Positions 33,026 through 56,049 of a DNA stretch of 64,000 bases are shown piece by piece (position 1 is the stretch's first letter; each line of letters begins with the position of its first letter). Below the pieces are notes generated by a model. That model ran no database searches and was not told where the DNA came from. It saw only the letters and a program-made list of their open reading frames with translations. The stretch comes from Pterobdella sp. o SKG-2022 (taxonomy: Eukaryota; Annelida; Clitellata; Hirudinida; Piscicolidae), in NCBI GenBank assembly GCA_964035795.1, contig OZ038327.1:3757651-3821650 (forward strand), given 5' to 3'. The position numbers were made by a program, and so were the translations under genes.

Positions 33026-35202
33026 ATTTTGGCAACTGATAATTATGTTTTAAAAAAAGTATGTCTATTCTATGTTTTGGTTTTTTTTGTAAAATTTTTT
33101 GTATCAATTGAACAATGTAGAATTGAAATTATATTAACTTTGTTTATTAAACAAATTTATTCAAAATTAAAAAGTTTTGGCGAAAACTGAACGTATAAAG
33201 CCGATAAAATAATTATTAATAGTTCTTTGTTCATCTTTACTTTGCATTTAAGAAGTAAAAAATTCACTCAAAAACCACCGTATAATTTTTAAATCTTTTT
33301 AATCTATCAAACAAAATTAATTTTTAACCATTAAATGTACATATTTCTGTTTTCACAAACACCCTTCATAGCAATGATGATGATGATATAGAAAATATAT
33401 CGAAAAGCTTTGTCTGAATAAAATAGTTAAATACTATTGGGTTTTTATAATTTATAAATAATTGAAAATACAACGTCCATAGGCTGAAACGATAAGAAAA
33501 AATTATTTTGGTATTTTATCGCTAATTTAAAATGAGATATTTCAGTTTCCTGTGTTTCAAACATACTCTGTCAATTATCTAAATTTTATCATTATACAGT
33601 TTTTAAATTTAAATATGTGAATGGTTTGAAGTTTGTTCAAAAAGTACAAGAAAACTTTAGAGCATAGAAACAGCCCGTAAACTGTCTGGTTCTTTTTAAT
33701 AGACAACGGTCAAAAAAACATAGATATAATGATTATATAGAACAGAACTACATCCAAACCTTAATACAAGAATTCTCACGTTATTGCCCGGGTAAACTCA
33801 ATCAAAATCATTCCAATAAACATTACTCCCAAGATGTAAACTTGTCAGCTTTTAACATAGCAGTTTTTTGAGGTTTTTTATTCAAGTAATGCTGTATTTA
33901 TAATTCACTTTTCTTCATAGATCAAAGCGCTTGCTACAAATTTGATGTAGCAAAAACACACTGTGGAACAGGTGATAATAGTTGGCCCACGCGGGATCGA
34001 AAACGGTAACTTCAGCTAATTAGTAGTGCTCTACCAGCTGAGCTATACGGGCCGAATATGATGCTTTAACGCTAAAAAAGATAAAAATAAAAAACTCGTG
34101 GTGAGTAACACTATTAATGTAACCAATCATCAAGTATAAGAAAAAAATATTATTAAAAAATATTGGAATAATCTTGATAATTAACACTCAATATAAATCT
34201 TTATCAAGTATTATAAGAAACTGTTATTGGTTAGGCTTGAAGGAAGTGTATAAAAGTGAAACCTGTTGCTTTCAATTGAGGAAATTATAAAATAGTTGAG
34301 AACTATGTTTATTTTATAGGGATTATTTTAAGTTTCCTAAATAATTAGATAATCTAATGCGTTGTATGACGGTTTGACAATGCTCTTTTGATCATAAACT
34401 ATTGAGTTTTGAAATCAAAAATACTGAATAGTTTATATATTTTTTGAGTGAGCTTTTTTCCTGTTTGACACAACTATAGTAATTTAAAATAAAAAAACCG
34501 GATCTTTTAACCGTCATGATAACTTAGCCTTCAAATGGGGCCAAAATAAACATATGTATGATTTTTTAACAAAAAACTCATTGTATTCTAAGTGAACGTC
34601 CATTTCTTCAAATACGAACAAAGCTCAAGTTTTTAAATTCAAAAAAACAAAACAAAAATTTCAAAATTTTATTTACGAATTTAAAAACCAGTTTTTATCG
34701 CTCACCAAATATTCAAAAAAGCTTCAAATAAAAGATTGAAAACGACATAAAATCTACATAAATGTTAACTAGTTCAACTGAAAGTCAATCTCGGGTAACA
34801 AAGAAATAAAGCCCATTTCTTGCACAGTTCACCATCACAAGAATACCAAATTGTTCTATCTCTATTTAAAATCATTCTAACCTACAATATAACGAGAACT
34901 TTATAGAATCTTTATCAATATTCATCAAATACCCTTACCACATCACGTATTAATATACTTCCATAACAAACCAGCGCCATCATTCCCAGTGCATTATCTC
35001 CAAATGAACCAATCTCTACCCCAATTTACCAAACCACCCCATTAATTAATCTTTATTTCCCAACTCACTTCCTTCATCATTTCCATCCCCAATCCACCAC
35101 ATTCTATATTTCTCTACCTCCACTAAACAATCGCATCAACAAACCTCCATCCTCATTTATAAACATTCACTCTCTTCTCCCTTTTTTTCTTCTCTTCCTT
35201 CA
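33026..35202. other. Region between PRPF3 and CBS
   Basis: Holds the PRPF3 promoter/5' UTR and the CBS 3' UTR. AATAAA on the minus strand at 35057-35052 lies about 150 bases after the CBS stop. A SINE is listed separately. No gene is seen. Confidence 0.5.
33886..34054 (-). mobile_element. tRNA-derived SINE, nearly full length
   Basis: Reverse-orientation copy with head (TACCAGCTGAGCTATACGGG at the high-coordinate end), a B-box-like GGGATCGAAAAC and the body ACACTGTGGAACAGGTGATA. It lies between PRPF3 and CBS. Confidence 0.85.
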
Positions 35203-45413
<10,211 letters not shown>

Positions 45414-45744
45414 TGTTTTCTTTTCAGCAAAGGGACACTGCTGAAAAAAATTTAAAAAAATTGTTTCAATAAAAAATAATTTAAAAAAAAACTCGATAAA
45501 AACAAATAAAAAAATTGTCAAATATCGAAATAAAAATTTTAATAAAAACAATGATAAAATCATAGAAAAACATTTTAGAAAATTTTTTATAAAAAACCGT
45601 TATGACAAGATTTTGATGAGAAAAAAAAATGAAAACTCCAATATAAATCTGAAATTAGCCTTACAAGAAGCATTTGAACTTCACATCCGATAGTTGAGAC
45701 CTTCAAGTTGACATAAACCCATCACTCCTTTTATAAGGTTTTTT

Positions 45745-45885
45745 GGCCCGTATAGTTCAGCTGGTAGAGCATTAAACTAATTATCTAAAGTTACTGAGTT
45801 CGATTCCTCGTGAGCCGACAATTAGCACTTGTTCCACAGCAAGAACTTCGATCTATAAAGATAAATGCTTCACAAAAGACTGTTT
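45745..45885 (+). mobile_element. tRNA-derived SINE, 5' part
   Basis: GGCCCGTATAGTTCAGCTGG (A box) and GTTCGATTCC (B box) head a body that decays after about 130 bp. The anticodon arm TTAGA-like/TCTAA with loop CTAATTA would present AAT (Ile), but the acceptor stem is mismatched, so this is not a working tRNA. Confidence 0.8.
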
Positions 45886-46397
45886 GCTTACTCAAATGCT
45901 ATTAACTTTGGTCCATAAATATCTTATTTGTATCAAATGTGCAAAGCTTTTTCTGAAAATTTTCAACTTAAAATTGGCGTCAAACCCTTCAAAAAATAAG
46001 ATGTGTTTTCATTATATCCATTTAAAGAGAAGTTAACCGATATTTTCTATAACTGCTCAATTCCCAATTTGACATTCATTTTGTGTCACATGGGTTAGAG
46101 CCCTGTGAAACGTAACAATTGTGCAACTCAAACCGCGATCAAAAGTTAGCCGAATTTTAACTTACTAATCTGTGTACCTACTTACTAAACTTTTGAAGAA
46201 CTTCTGAGAGCTTAACCTTGTTTGTTATAACCAAAAAAACAATAATAACTGTAACAATGACAGCAACAATGACAGCAATAATAACAGCAATAATAATGAA
46301 AAAGAAAACAATAAAAATAATATAAAAAAACAATATATTTTAAATAATAACGACAATATTATTTGAATTACTTTTTATTTTGAATTTTTCACGAGAA

Positions 46398-46955
46398 ATT
46401 TTTGATACATTTATTTAAAAAAAACTAAAACTTTCGATAAGTACAACCTTATCATAAATCATTAGCAGTAAAACTATTGTGAAGGTAGGTAGATTATAAA
46501 GAATTTTAAACATAGATAGGAAAGAACAATTACGGAAGATTAAATTGCAGAAGAACCTACTTATTAGGGAGAGCCTTGAAATCAAAAAGACTGATTCAAT
46601 TAGAAAAGGCTACAATGACCCACAATTAGCAGTTAAATCAATTGCGTGGGATCCCCTAATGAAGAGAATACAAAAATCAACCAATGGAGGGACACAGAGA
46701 GCAATCTCTCAATGAAATCGTTTTAGATCAAAATAAGAATATTCATATAATAATTAACTTTACTCCTTTACAAGATCACATAATTACATAATAGTTACTT
46801 TACAAAATTTAATCTTCCTTAATTGTTCTTTCCTATCTATGTTTAAAATTCTTTATAATCGCCTACCTTCAGAATAGTTTACTGCTAATGATTTATGATA
46901 AGGTTGTGCTTATCGAAAGTTTTAGTTTTTTTTAAATAAATGTATCAAAAAATTC
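46398..46955. mobile_element. DNA-transposon-like element with about 150-bp terminal inverted repeats
   Basis: The left arm 46398-46546 and right arm 46806-46955 are reverse complements with few differences; shared blocks include CATAGATAGGAAAGAACAAT and its complement, and CCTTATCATAAATCATTAGC and its complement. The interior and left arm carry 71 open codons (46500-46715) reading KLQKNLLIRESLEIKKTDSI and KSIAWDPLMKRIQKSTNGG before a stop. The protein family is not firmly recognised. The ORF l-REsLEIKK pattern recalls C-terminal regions of Penelope- or LINE-type proteins, which would be odd inside inverted repeats. Solo relics of the outer arm are at 49553 and 50175. Confidence 0.65.
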
Positions 46956-47273
46956 CTCAAAAAAAATTGGAAAAAAAAACTATTCAGATAATATAAAAAA
47001 AAATACATAAGATGTCTCTAAGAACAATAGTATTAATAATAATGATAACAACAATAATAATGAAAATAAAAGCAACATCGAAAAAATAATATTGAAATTA
47101 ATAATAAGGAAAAAAAGCAATAATAATAATAATAACAAAAATAATAATCAAATTAAAAAAAATAATAATTAAAGTAGAAAAGAAAGCAAACTTTCAAGTT
47201 ATTGTTGCTGACCGGGGTTCTAACTGTTAGCTTTTCCATTTGCATCATCTTTGAGCTGGTTTTATTAAGAATG

Positions 47274-47274
47274 A

Positions 47275-47350
<76 letters not shown>
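47274..47350. repeat. (AAT)n array
   Basis: About 75 bp of AAT trinucleotides in the intergenic repeat region, followed by shorter AAT-rich runs. Confidence 0.95.
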
Positions 47351-47354
<4 letters not shown>

Positions 47355-48411
47355 TAATAATAATAACAACAATGATTATTGTTGTGGAATGAAAATAATA
47401 AGATTAATAATAATAATGGTTATTCTTATTATTATTATTATTATGAAAATAATAGTAGCAGTACTATTAATATAATATAATGATAATAATAATAACGATA
47501 ATATAATATTAAAAATAATATCAATATTATTAATTTTTTTATCAAAATTTACAATAATAAAATTTTATTTCATATTTTTGCTAATATTAAAAATGTTATA
47601 AGTAATGAAATTTATTATAGCTCTAAATAATATAAGTCACCTTGAAATCCAGGTAGATAAAGTAAGACTAAAGCTAGTCCTCTCCACTTTATATACTACC
47701 AATCAGCGATAAACAATAACAATAATAATAAACATAAAGAAATAATAATATGAGTAACGATGCGTGATAATGGGGAGTTTTCTTAAAGACACATAACTAA
47801 TAAACGACCAATACGCATAACCGATAAACATAAATAATACACATAGTTTTGAATGACCGCCTCTTTGCTAATGAATCACGACAAGGTTTTACTCGTTGAA
47901 AATTTCAGCTAAAAAAAATTTTTCTCTACGTTTCCTTATGAATCCTCATAATTTGAATTTTTTATTTTGAAAAGATCATTGATTGGTTGCCTGATGAGGA
48001 TGTAAAATATATCAAAAAGTCAGAAAAAAATTTAAATTCCCTCATGTTTTTATGATTTATAAAACACATAACTAACATACACGACTAATACACACAAAAA
48101 ATACATAGATACATAACGAATATACATACTAATACACGTAACTAAAACACATCGGAAACCATAAAAAAAGGGCCAAATTCTAATTTTTCATGATTCACAG
48201 TTGAGACTTACGCCCATGATATTAATGTCATGTCTACGAATTACGTGGTCAAATATAGCTCAAAGGAATTCAAAAGTTTATCAAAAAAATTTAATAATAG
48301 CAATAATAAAAATAATAAAGATGATGATAATAATAATAATTATTATTATAATAATAACAATAATAGAGATGAGAACAATAATAATAATAATAATAACAAT
48401 AATAGAGACGA

Positions 48412-48600
<189 letters not shown>

Positions 48601-48878
48601 TAATAATAATAATAAATAAAAAAGGAATAATAGAAATAATGACTTTATTCGTTTGACACAAATAATTATTTTATTGATAGGATACGAAAAACAACAAAAA
48701 AAGTGAATCTGGGGGTAAGAACAACAACAATAATAATTATAATAATTACTATTATTATTTTAATAAAAAACTAGTTAATATAATAATAATAATAATAATA
48801 ATAATATAAATAATTAAAACAATAATAACAATAATAATAAATTAACAACAACAATATTGAGAATTATTGTAAAAAAAA

Positions 48879-48963
48879 ATCACTAGATAATATAAGATAC
48901 TCTCACGAAAAGCTTCGTGAATCAAGTTTCTCAATAAAACCATGAAATCTGCTTCTATTATAT
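48879..48963 (+). mobile_element. Single-arm relic of the foldback family
   Basis: ATAAGATACTCTCACGAAAA and GCTTCGTGAATCAAGTTTCT match the right arm at 11849-11916. It is followed by CTTCTATTATATG, as in the 11754 element. Confidence 0.7.
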
Positions 48964-50039
48964 GAACTGATGCTAATTCGAATGCTTCAATAACTCTCTT
49001 CAATTTTCTTTTTATTACCATTTTCATTTTTTTTTTTTTTATTCTTTTCTTTTTTCATTTGTTTATTTTTTGTTTCTTTTATTCATTAATTTATTTTTTT
49101 ATCATAATTTATTTATTTATTACTTTCACATTGAAAACTGAACTTCTTCCAATCATTCATAGCGCCAAAACCACAAAAGTTGCAAAAGTAAGTCAACCGT
49201 TTGATCTCCCCTATCTGGGGTTTCGGTTGATTGGTTCCACATGGCATTATTCCATGTAGACTATTATTAAAGAACCACACTGTAGTCGTTATTATCGTTT
49301 ATGCATCATTGCCATCCAGGCATCTACGTATGTATCTTTTCTTTAATTATAATTAATATTATTGTTATTATAAAGATTTTTATAGCACGTAAGTTAAAAA
49401 AAATTTTCTTCAAAGACGTTTATTTCTTGATGTTTTAACTTTTCACCATGACAACATATCTCGGATTTTTGCCTTCTCTTACATGAAATAAAAAAGTGAA
49501 ACTGAGCTAAAATAAAAAAAATAAAACAAACTAAGCTAAAAACTGAAGCTCTATGATAAGGTTTTACTTATGGAAAAACAGTTTAAAATCCAAACAGCAT
49601 CTATAAATATCCTCACCATTGACGAACAACACAAAAATTAATGATAAAGGGACACACGATCTTCCTAAAAACAATTCCATTATAATAATTAATATAATTC
49701 TAATATCACCCAAAAACCACAAACATAAATTTTTATCCTTCATCTGGTCTAACCCAAAATTCTTTGATGTGGAGTGGTTTATTAAGTAAACTAACCTTCA
49801 TTTTATCATTTCTATTTTTTTTTGATTCAGCCAAGATCACAGTGTAGAATCTCGCTTCATTTTGAACTTTTGTTTTGTCATCATCTTTATTTACTTTGAT
49901 GTTGATATGAACTTCATGACTATTATTATTTGTTTTTTTTTAATTTTGTTTTTATTTTTATTTTTTTTGTTATTACTATTAGTTTTAGTTTAAATAGCTT
50001 AATTATTATAAATTAATCTCATTATTTTTTTGATTTTCA

Positions 50040-50176
<137 letters not shown>

Positions 50177-51318
50177 TGATAAGGTTGTACTTATCGAAAA
50201 TTTTAGTTTTTTAAAAAATAAATATATCAAAACTCTCCATAAAAAATTGAAAACAATAATTCACTCAAATTATTATTATTATTATTATTTTCGCCACATT
50301 TTATCGTTATTATTATTTCTTCTATTATCGAGTTCGTTGACCATTTGTTTAAAAGATAGAACATAAATTCTATATCGCGAACTTGAGGATTCTCAAATAT
50401 TAACATAATACTACCAAAAACCATAAATACCATTTCAGAACAGAAACAACAAAAATAATAAGAATAATAACAATGATGGAAAATTCAATAGCAATAATTG
50501 TAATAATACCAACAACGACAATAATAATAAAAATACTAACAATAATAACGCTAGGAAAAATAAAAGTAACAGTAGTAGTAGTAATAATAGTAATAAAAAC
50601 AATAATAATAGAAATAAAAATTTAAATAATAATAATAATAACAATAATAATAAACAGATGGAAATAATCTTGTTTTATTTTTCATCTTGTAAAGAGACCA
50701 AGTCCACAGAGGTCAAAGTTGACGTTGCTATTGCAATTGCGTATTTCATTCATTGTTGACTTATTATTTTGTTATTATTGTTTTTATGATTATTATCACT
50801 TTTTTGATTTTTTTCTTATTATTTATGTTTGTTAATATTATGTTTAGAGTTATTATTTTTATTTTTTATTTATATTTCTCATTTTTGAAATAAATATTAT
50901 TTGTTTAATTAAATTAAATTTATTTTTTGAAATTATTTTTTTTCTTTAAATTTGTATTATTATTTTAATTTTTATTCACACGCATTATTGTTGCATGAAG
51001 ATTTTATTATTTTTGCCCATCTCCATCACGTGATATGAATAATTAATGAGCTATTTTTTGACGATATGATGTCAGAAAAATGTTTTTTGACACAAAGTTT
51101 AAAGGTCAAAAGTTTGGTTCTGCTTGACCTTGGATCTGATATAGAATGTAAAAAAATTACGCACGAAACATCAATAGTAATAACAAGCTTAATTGGTGTT
51201 GATAATTTCTCATTTAATTATATAGAGTCTTCCCTTTTTTTTAAGATCGGCCATCAGTCGATTGGAGTTTGGTTAGCTCAAAAAATGTTTAAGGGTGCTA
51301 CACCTTGTGTATATAATT

Positions 51319-51392
51319 GTCGGCCCATGCGGGATTGAAGCCGGTAACTTTGGATAATTAGCCCAAAGTTCTTCCACTAAGCTATAAGGGTC
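51319..51392 (-). mobile_element. tRNA-like SINE head
   Basis: Reverse copy: CGGCCCATGCGGGATTGAAG ... CCACTAAGCTATAAGGG. Only the tRNA-like 75 bp is clear. Confidence 0.7.
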
Positions 51393-52346
51393 TTCCCTTT
51401 AATATTCTAATTACATATATATAAGGCATTTTTTTTTAGTTTTACATGATTATCTTTTGTATATATTTTTTCACTTTTTATAACAATGAAGGACAGATAT
51501 TTAATTATTTCTGTTCTATGTATAAACGGTGATTTTTTGGGTAGTTTTTCTGTAAAATATGAATGTGTGTACTGAGCTTAGACATGCTTTTGAGCATGTC
51601 TGTAGGGACTGACCGTGCACCTACCAGTATTATATATACAAGTAAAATAAAACAAGCTCAAGAAACATGACGTAGAATAGCCTGAACCAAATATTTGATA
51701 ATAAAAGGTTTTCCCATAAAAAACTCAGTGGATCTATTTAAAGACAAACTTTTTGCTCGTTTCAAATATTATTGGTTAATTACTAGACTACGTAATTTAT
51801 ATATGGTTGGGCTTTTCTAAGTAGTTGTGGTTAGTTTTCTTGGGTTGTAATTGTTGTTATTCTAGTAGTTGTGTCGTGTGGTTTGTTCATACTTGTATAT
51901 GTAGTTATAATTTTAGTTATACTTTATTTAAAACTTGGAAAAACTTTGTTGTTGTTAGATTTAAAATTATTTTTCATTGTTTTAATTATTTTTATGGTTA
52001 TATCCTTAGTTAATACAGCATCATATTAACGAGAACTGGGTCAAAACGGGGATCGAACCCGGTACGTTTAGATTGAAGTCAATGCTGTTCATGAAATAAA
52101 TTCTCCTCATTTAACAATATTCTCTCCATTGATTTATATAACTTGGCTGGTTTCATCCAGCTTTATAGCCCTAACAAAGCTAAAAAATTAACCTACATAG
52201 ATAGATAAAATGTATAAATATATATGTATTGAACGATAAAATATACCAAAAAGAAGTCTACTATAAAAAAAAGGTCGATCATTTGATCGCCCCTATCTGG
52301 GTTCTCGGTTGCGCGATTGGGGGCTACTCCACTTGGACTACTATTT

Positions 52347-52422
52347 GTTGGTCCACACGGGATCGAACCCGGTATGTTTAGATAATTAGTCTAATGCTTA
52401 ACCACTGAGCTATAGAGGCCGA
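52347..52422 (-). mobile_element. tRNA-like SINE head
   Basis: Reverse copy with CACACGGGATCGAACCCGGT and CTGAGCTATAGAGGCCGAC. A further degraded head fragment lies at 52040-52095 (GGGGATCGAACCCGGTACG). The flank 52270-52345 shares TTTGATC-CCCCTATCTGG and TCGGTTG with 49197-49230, another dispersed repeat. Confidence 0.75.
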
Positions 52423-52889
52423 CATGTCTACTATATTGGTTAAATAACATTTTGATTATATATATATTTATTAAAAAGCATATAGTTACAGCGAAACATG
52501 TAGGAAGACAGAAAAATATAGAAGGAGATAAACAGAAAAATGGCAGATAAGAAGAGACAAGCAAAGAATGACAGACAAAAGCATATAGTTAAAAACAGAA
52601 AAACAAACAAAAACAAAGAAAAAGAATAGCAGAAAGACAGACAAAAACAGAGACAGAAAAAAAAATGATATACATTCAGAGATACAAACACACAAATTTT
52701 GTCTCACCTTTATTAAAAATTCGTTCCATTTGGTGCATTAGTTCATGTTGTTTACATAGAAGTTTTAATTTTATGAACAAAAAATAGTAAAAATTGAAAA
52801 CCAAGGTATGATTTATGAACTGGTTGTAATGTTAATGTTTTTGACTATAATGAGCTAGCATCGACAAACGGTAATATTTTTCACCTAAA

Positions 52890-53020
52890 CACTCTATGTA
52901 GAGTATTAGACTAAATTTCTCAAGTTACCGGGTTCGATCCCGCGTGGGCCGACAATTAGCACATTGCTCAATAGTGTGTTTTCGCTACATTGAATTTGTA
53001 GCAAGCACTTTGATCGTAGG
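52890..53020 (+). mobile_element. tRNA-derived SINE, degraded head and clear body
   Basis: B box GGGTTCGATCCCGCGTGGGC, then GACAATTAGCAC and GTGTTTTCGCTACATTGAAT. The A-box part is decayed. Confidence 0.8.
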
Positions 53021-53552
53021 TTTATTCAATAGTCAAATAAAACATCACTATGATAATAAAGATATAAAAAGATATATATAGAAAAAAAATATATATGATA
53101 ATGATAGTTATAAAAAAAATATATAAAATAACAATACATATATAAAAATAGAAAAAAATAACCAAAAAGAATAAATGCCAAATTAGAATGAGTTTACAGT
53201 TATCGTAACAATAATTTCAAAATATAGAAAGCGTGACATGAGCTTTAAATAAATAAAAGTGAAATGAATAGAAACGTAATAACCATTGTCTAACCTCATG
53301 CGATGAATCAAGACATTGAACGAGTAACAATAATAATAAGAAAAATAAGTAAAAAAAATCAATATCGACTAACGCTAATAACACGATGTTGAAAACAAAA
53401 ATAAGATAGAGAAAAACCAAAATAATAATATTATGGACAATCAAAATATTTTGAGCCTTATAACAACATCACTGACACCATAACTAAAAAATTGAAGTAA
53501 ATAAAATTAATATAAAAACTGATAACTTAATTGAAATTCATATATTCAATAT

Positions 53553-53650
53553 ATAGATGAATACCAAGATTTCAAATCCAGTTTTATCTTCACTATGCTG
53601 AGGATGGTCAAATTTACTCCATTTACAAGACATTTTTCATCTTTTTCACT
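53553..53650. repeat. Dispersed repeat copy (partner at 14022)
   Basis: Shares AAATCCAGTTT, CACTAT, GAGG-TGG and TTTACAA in order with 14022-14130. Located about 450 bp upstream of the broken LINE; a CCAATCAGC/GCTGATTGG inverted pair (53801-53842) separates them. Confidence 0.5.
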
Positions 53651-54099
53651 ATTTTTATAATTTTTAACAATAATTCCTGAATATACGATGCTGAATAGTT
53701 TTTCAAAATATTCCATACAACATATTTTCATTATTTTAAAAAATAAATTTTCCATTAAACGATATATATAAATAAACCAAAAGTTTATAAGCTGTTTCAA
53801 CCAATCAGCACGAACTATTATGACTGATTCCACGCTGATTGGATGAATTGCTGGGATATGATTGGACCTTGGTAAACCAAGTGATCACACCAATAATCCA
53901 CTGGCGGATCTATTTCCTGTAAATACATGGGCGATTTTCGGGGCGAGGATGATGAAGAGTTGGTTCTATTATTCTCATCTTCTTCCTCTTCCTCCTCCTC
54001 CTCTTCTTCATTATTATTGTTATTCTTTCTTTTTGTTGCTTCTTCTGTTTTATTATTATTTTTATTATTATTATATTATTTTCATTATTATTACTATTA

Positions 54100-55696
54100 T
54101 TACTACGAGTAATGAAGTTAAGCTAGCTATAAGTAAACTAAATAATAATAAAGCTAACGGTGAAGATGAAATCCCATCCGAAATGATAAAATATAGTGAA
54201 GAAAAACTAACAAAAGAAGTATCAAGAATATTAAACTTAATAGTAGAAAATAAAATTCAAGAAGATAGTTTTATTGGTAGTGGAATATTAGTCACTGTAC
54301 AAAAACAAGGTAAACCGAAAGAACAACTTACAAGCTTAAGACCCATCACTCTACTGAACAGTATCCGAAAAATATTATCGAACATTACTATGAATCGTAT
54401 ACGCAACAAAACGGAAGAATACATCGATTCTCATCAAAGTGGATTCAAAAATGGAAGAAGCACGACAGACATAGTCTGGTCTCATAAATGGGATATAGCT
54501 AAAGCTCTGACATACAGGAATAAAGAGTACTATATCTTTGGTATCAATCTGAGCCAAGTCTTTGATACTGTAGACATGGATGTTCTTGAAAAAATTCTGA
54601 ACAAAATGAAATAATGATGATCAGAAAGTTATTAACACTTGTCTGAAGATAAGATGGAATGGCAAAAGCACACAAACCCTTTTCGAAACTAACATAGGAA
54701 TCCCTCAAGGAGATGGACTCTCACTCATTCTCTTCACAATTTATTTAGAAGCAGCACCGCGCACTTTCAAGTCTAAAGTAACAAACCATATAAAGCTAGA
54801 TCACAGCTACACAAACCTACAACCATTGACACCAGCGAAAATGGTAGGATATGCTGACGATCTAGATTTCATTGGTAGAGACAAACAGCAATTACTTAAC
54901 ATAGAAAGCAAACTGAAAGATGAGTTCTCGAACTGGAACCTCAAAGTCAATACTGAAAAGACGGAACTCATCAAAATATCAAAATCTGATGAGGCCTGGA
55001 AAACGAGCAAAAAACTAGACTTTTTCCTTAATCACAAAAAAGATATTGAAAGGAGAAAACAACTTGCCCAAACTGCGATGAGTAAATTATGGAAAATATA
55101 CATGAAAGGGAAAAGCTAAAAATAAGCAAAAAAGTGCGAGTGTACAATTCCTATGTTAAACCAGTTCTCATCTACAACTCTTCAGCAGGGGCAGTCAACA
55201 AAAATATAGAAGCTAAGATTGACGCATTCCACCGCAAACAGCTTGAGAGAGTGATCGGTATCTACTATCCCAATAGAATCAGCAACAAAGAACTATACAA
55301 AAAAACGAATAGCATACCTCTTTTAGTTGAAATTGCCGGTGCAAGATGGAGGATATTGGGACATATCCTAAGAAGACCTGATACGCCAGCATTCCAGGCT
55401 ATGAAGCAGTACTATGCCACATCAAATAAGAAAAAATTCCTAGGCAGACCTTTGACCACCCTACCACAGAAATTAAAAGATGTCAAATTTATCCCAAAAA
55501 TGAAACTCGAAAACTCAGAAGATTTCGAAACCATCTTTCTTCTTGCCCAACAGAAATGTTCCTGGAGAAGAATTGTGAAGAGTTACCCAAGAGAAACTCA
55601 GTCAACTATACGACTAGAGCAACTCGATGGGGATATTATTATTATTATTACTGCAAGTGAAGTATACTGAATGTATGAATTTTTGATTGATTGATC
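54100..55696 (+). mobile_element. Non-LTR retrotransposon (LINE), broken reverse transcriptase
   Basis: The reverse transcriptase starts VKLAISKLNNNKANGEDEIP, then GKPKEQLTSLRPITLLNS and HQSGFKNGRSTTDIV. Motif A reads INLSQVFDTVD, where the first catalytic Asp of the usual xDLSxAFDT is Asn. Stops at 54612-54620 and a frame change follow; the other frame continues FETNIGIPQGDGLSLILFTI and then VGYADDLDFI (motif C intact). After another break at 55117 the C-terminal part reads YNSYVKPVLIYNSSAG, RISNKELYKKTNSIPL and ARWRILGHILRRPDTPA. The 3' end carries a TTGATTGATTGAT tail at about 55693. No endonuclease domain is seen upstream, so it is probably 5' truncated. The clade is RTE/CR1-like by motif order only. 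It is non-functional. Confidence 0.85.
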
Positions 55697-56049
55697 CTAT
55701 ATTATATTATATATTACTCTTGAATATTTCAACAATAATGTTCTCAATTGAGTGAGAAAACTTATTTGAAAAACTGATAAAAATAACAAGATAGAATGTT
55801 TTGTGAAACAAAAAATACAAATAAAAAAAATTCAAAAAATAACCAAGGTAAAGTAACAACAGTGAAAATTAAGCACAGCAGAAATCAACAAGTCCAACAA
55901 ATAACAGCCTAATGATGAAAATAGAATATGTTCCCAACATACACAAAAAATCAAAAAATAGAAAAAATCTATAATTATTATTCTAATTAAATTATACTGC
56001 TGTACAGAAAATTAAAAAAATAAAAACAAAAAAAATAAAAAAAACAGCA
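55697..56049. other. Short spacer between LINE and ADO
   Basis: A-rich sequence presumably including the ADO 3' UTR. Nothing else is recognised. Confidence 0.4.

Noticed and set aside
51066..51338. 90-residue ORF
   Set aside because: Its last part is a reverse-orientation SINE, and the rest has no recognisable features.
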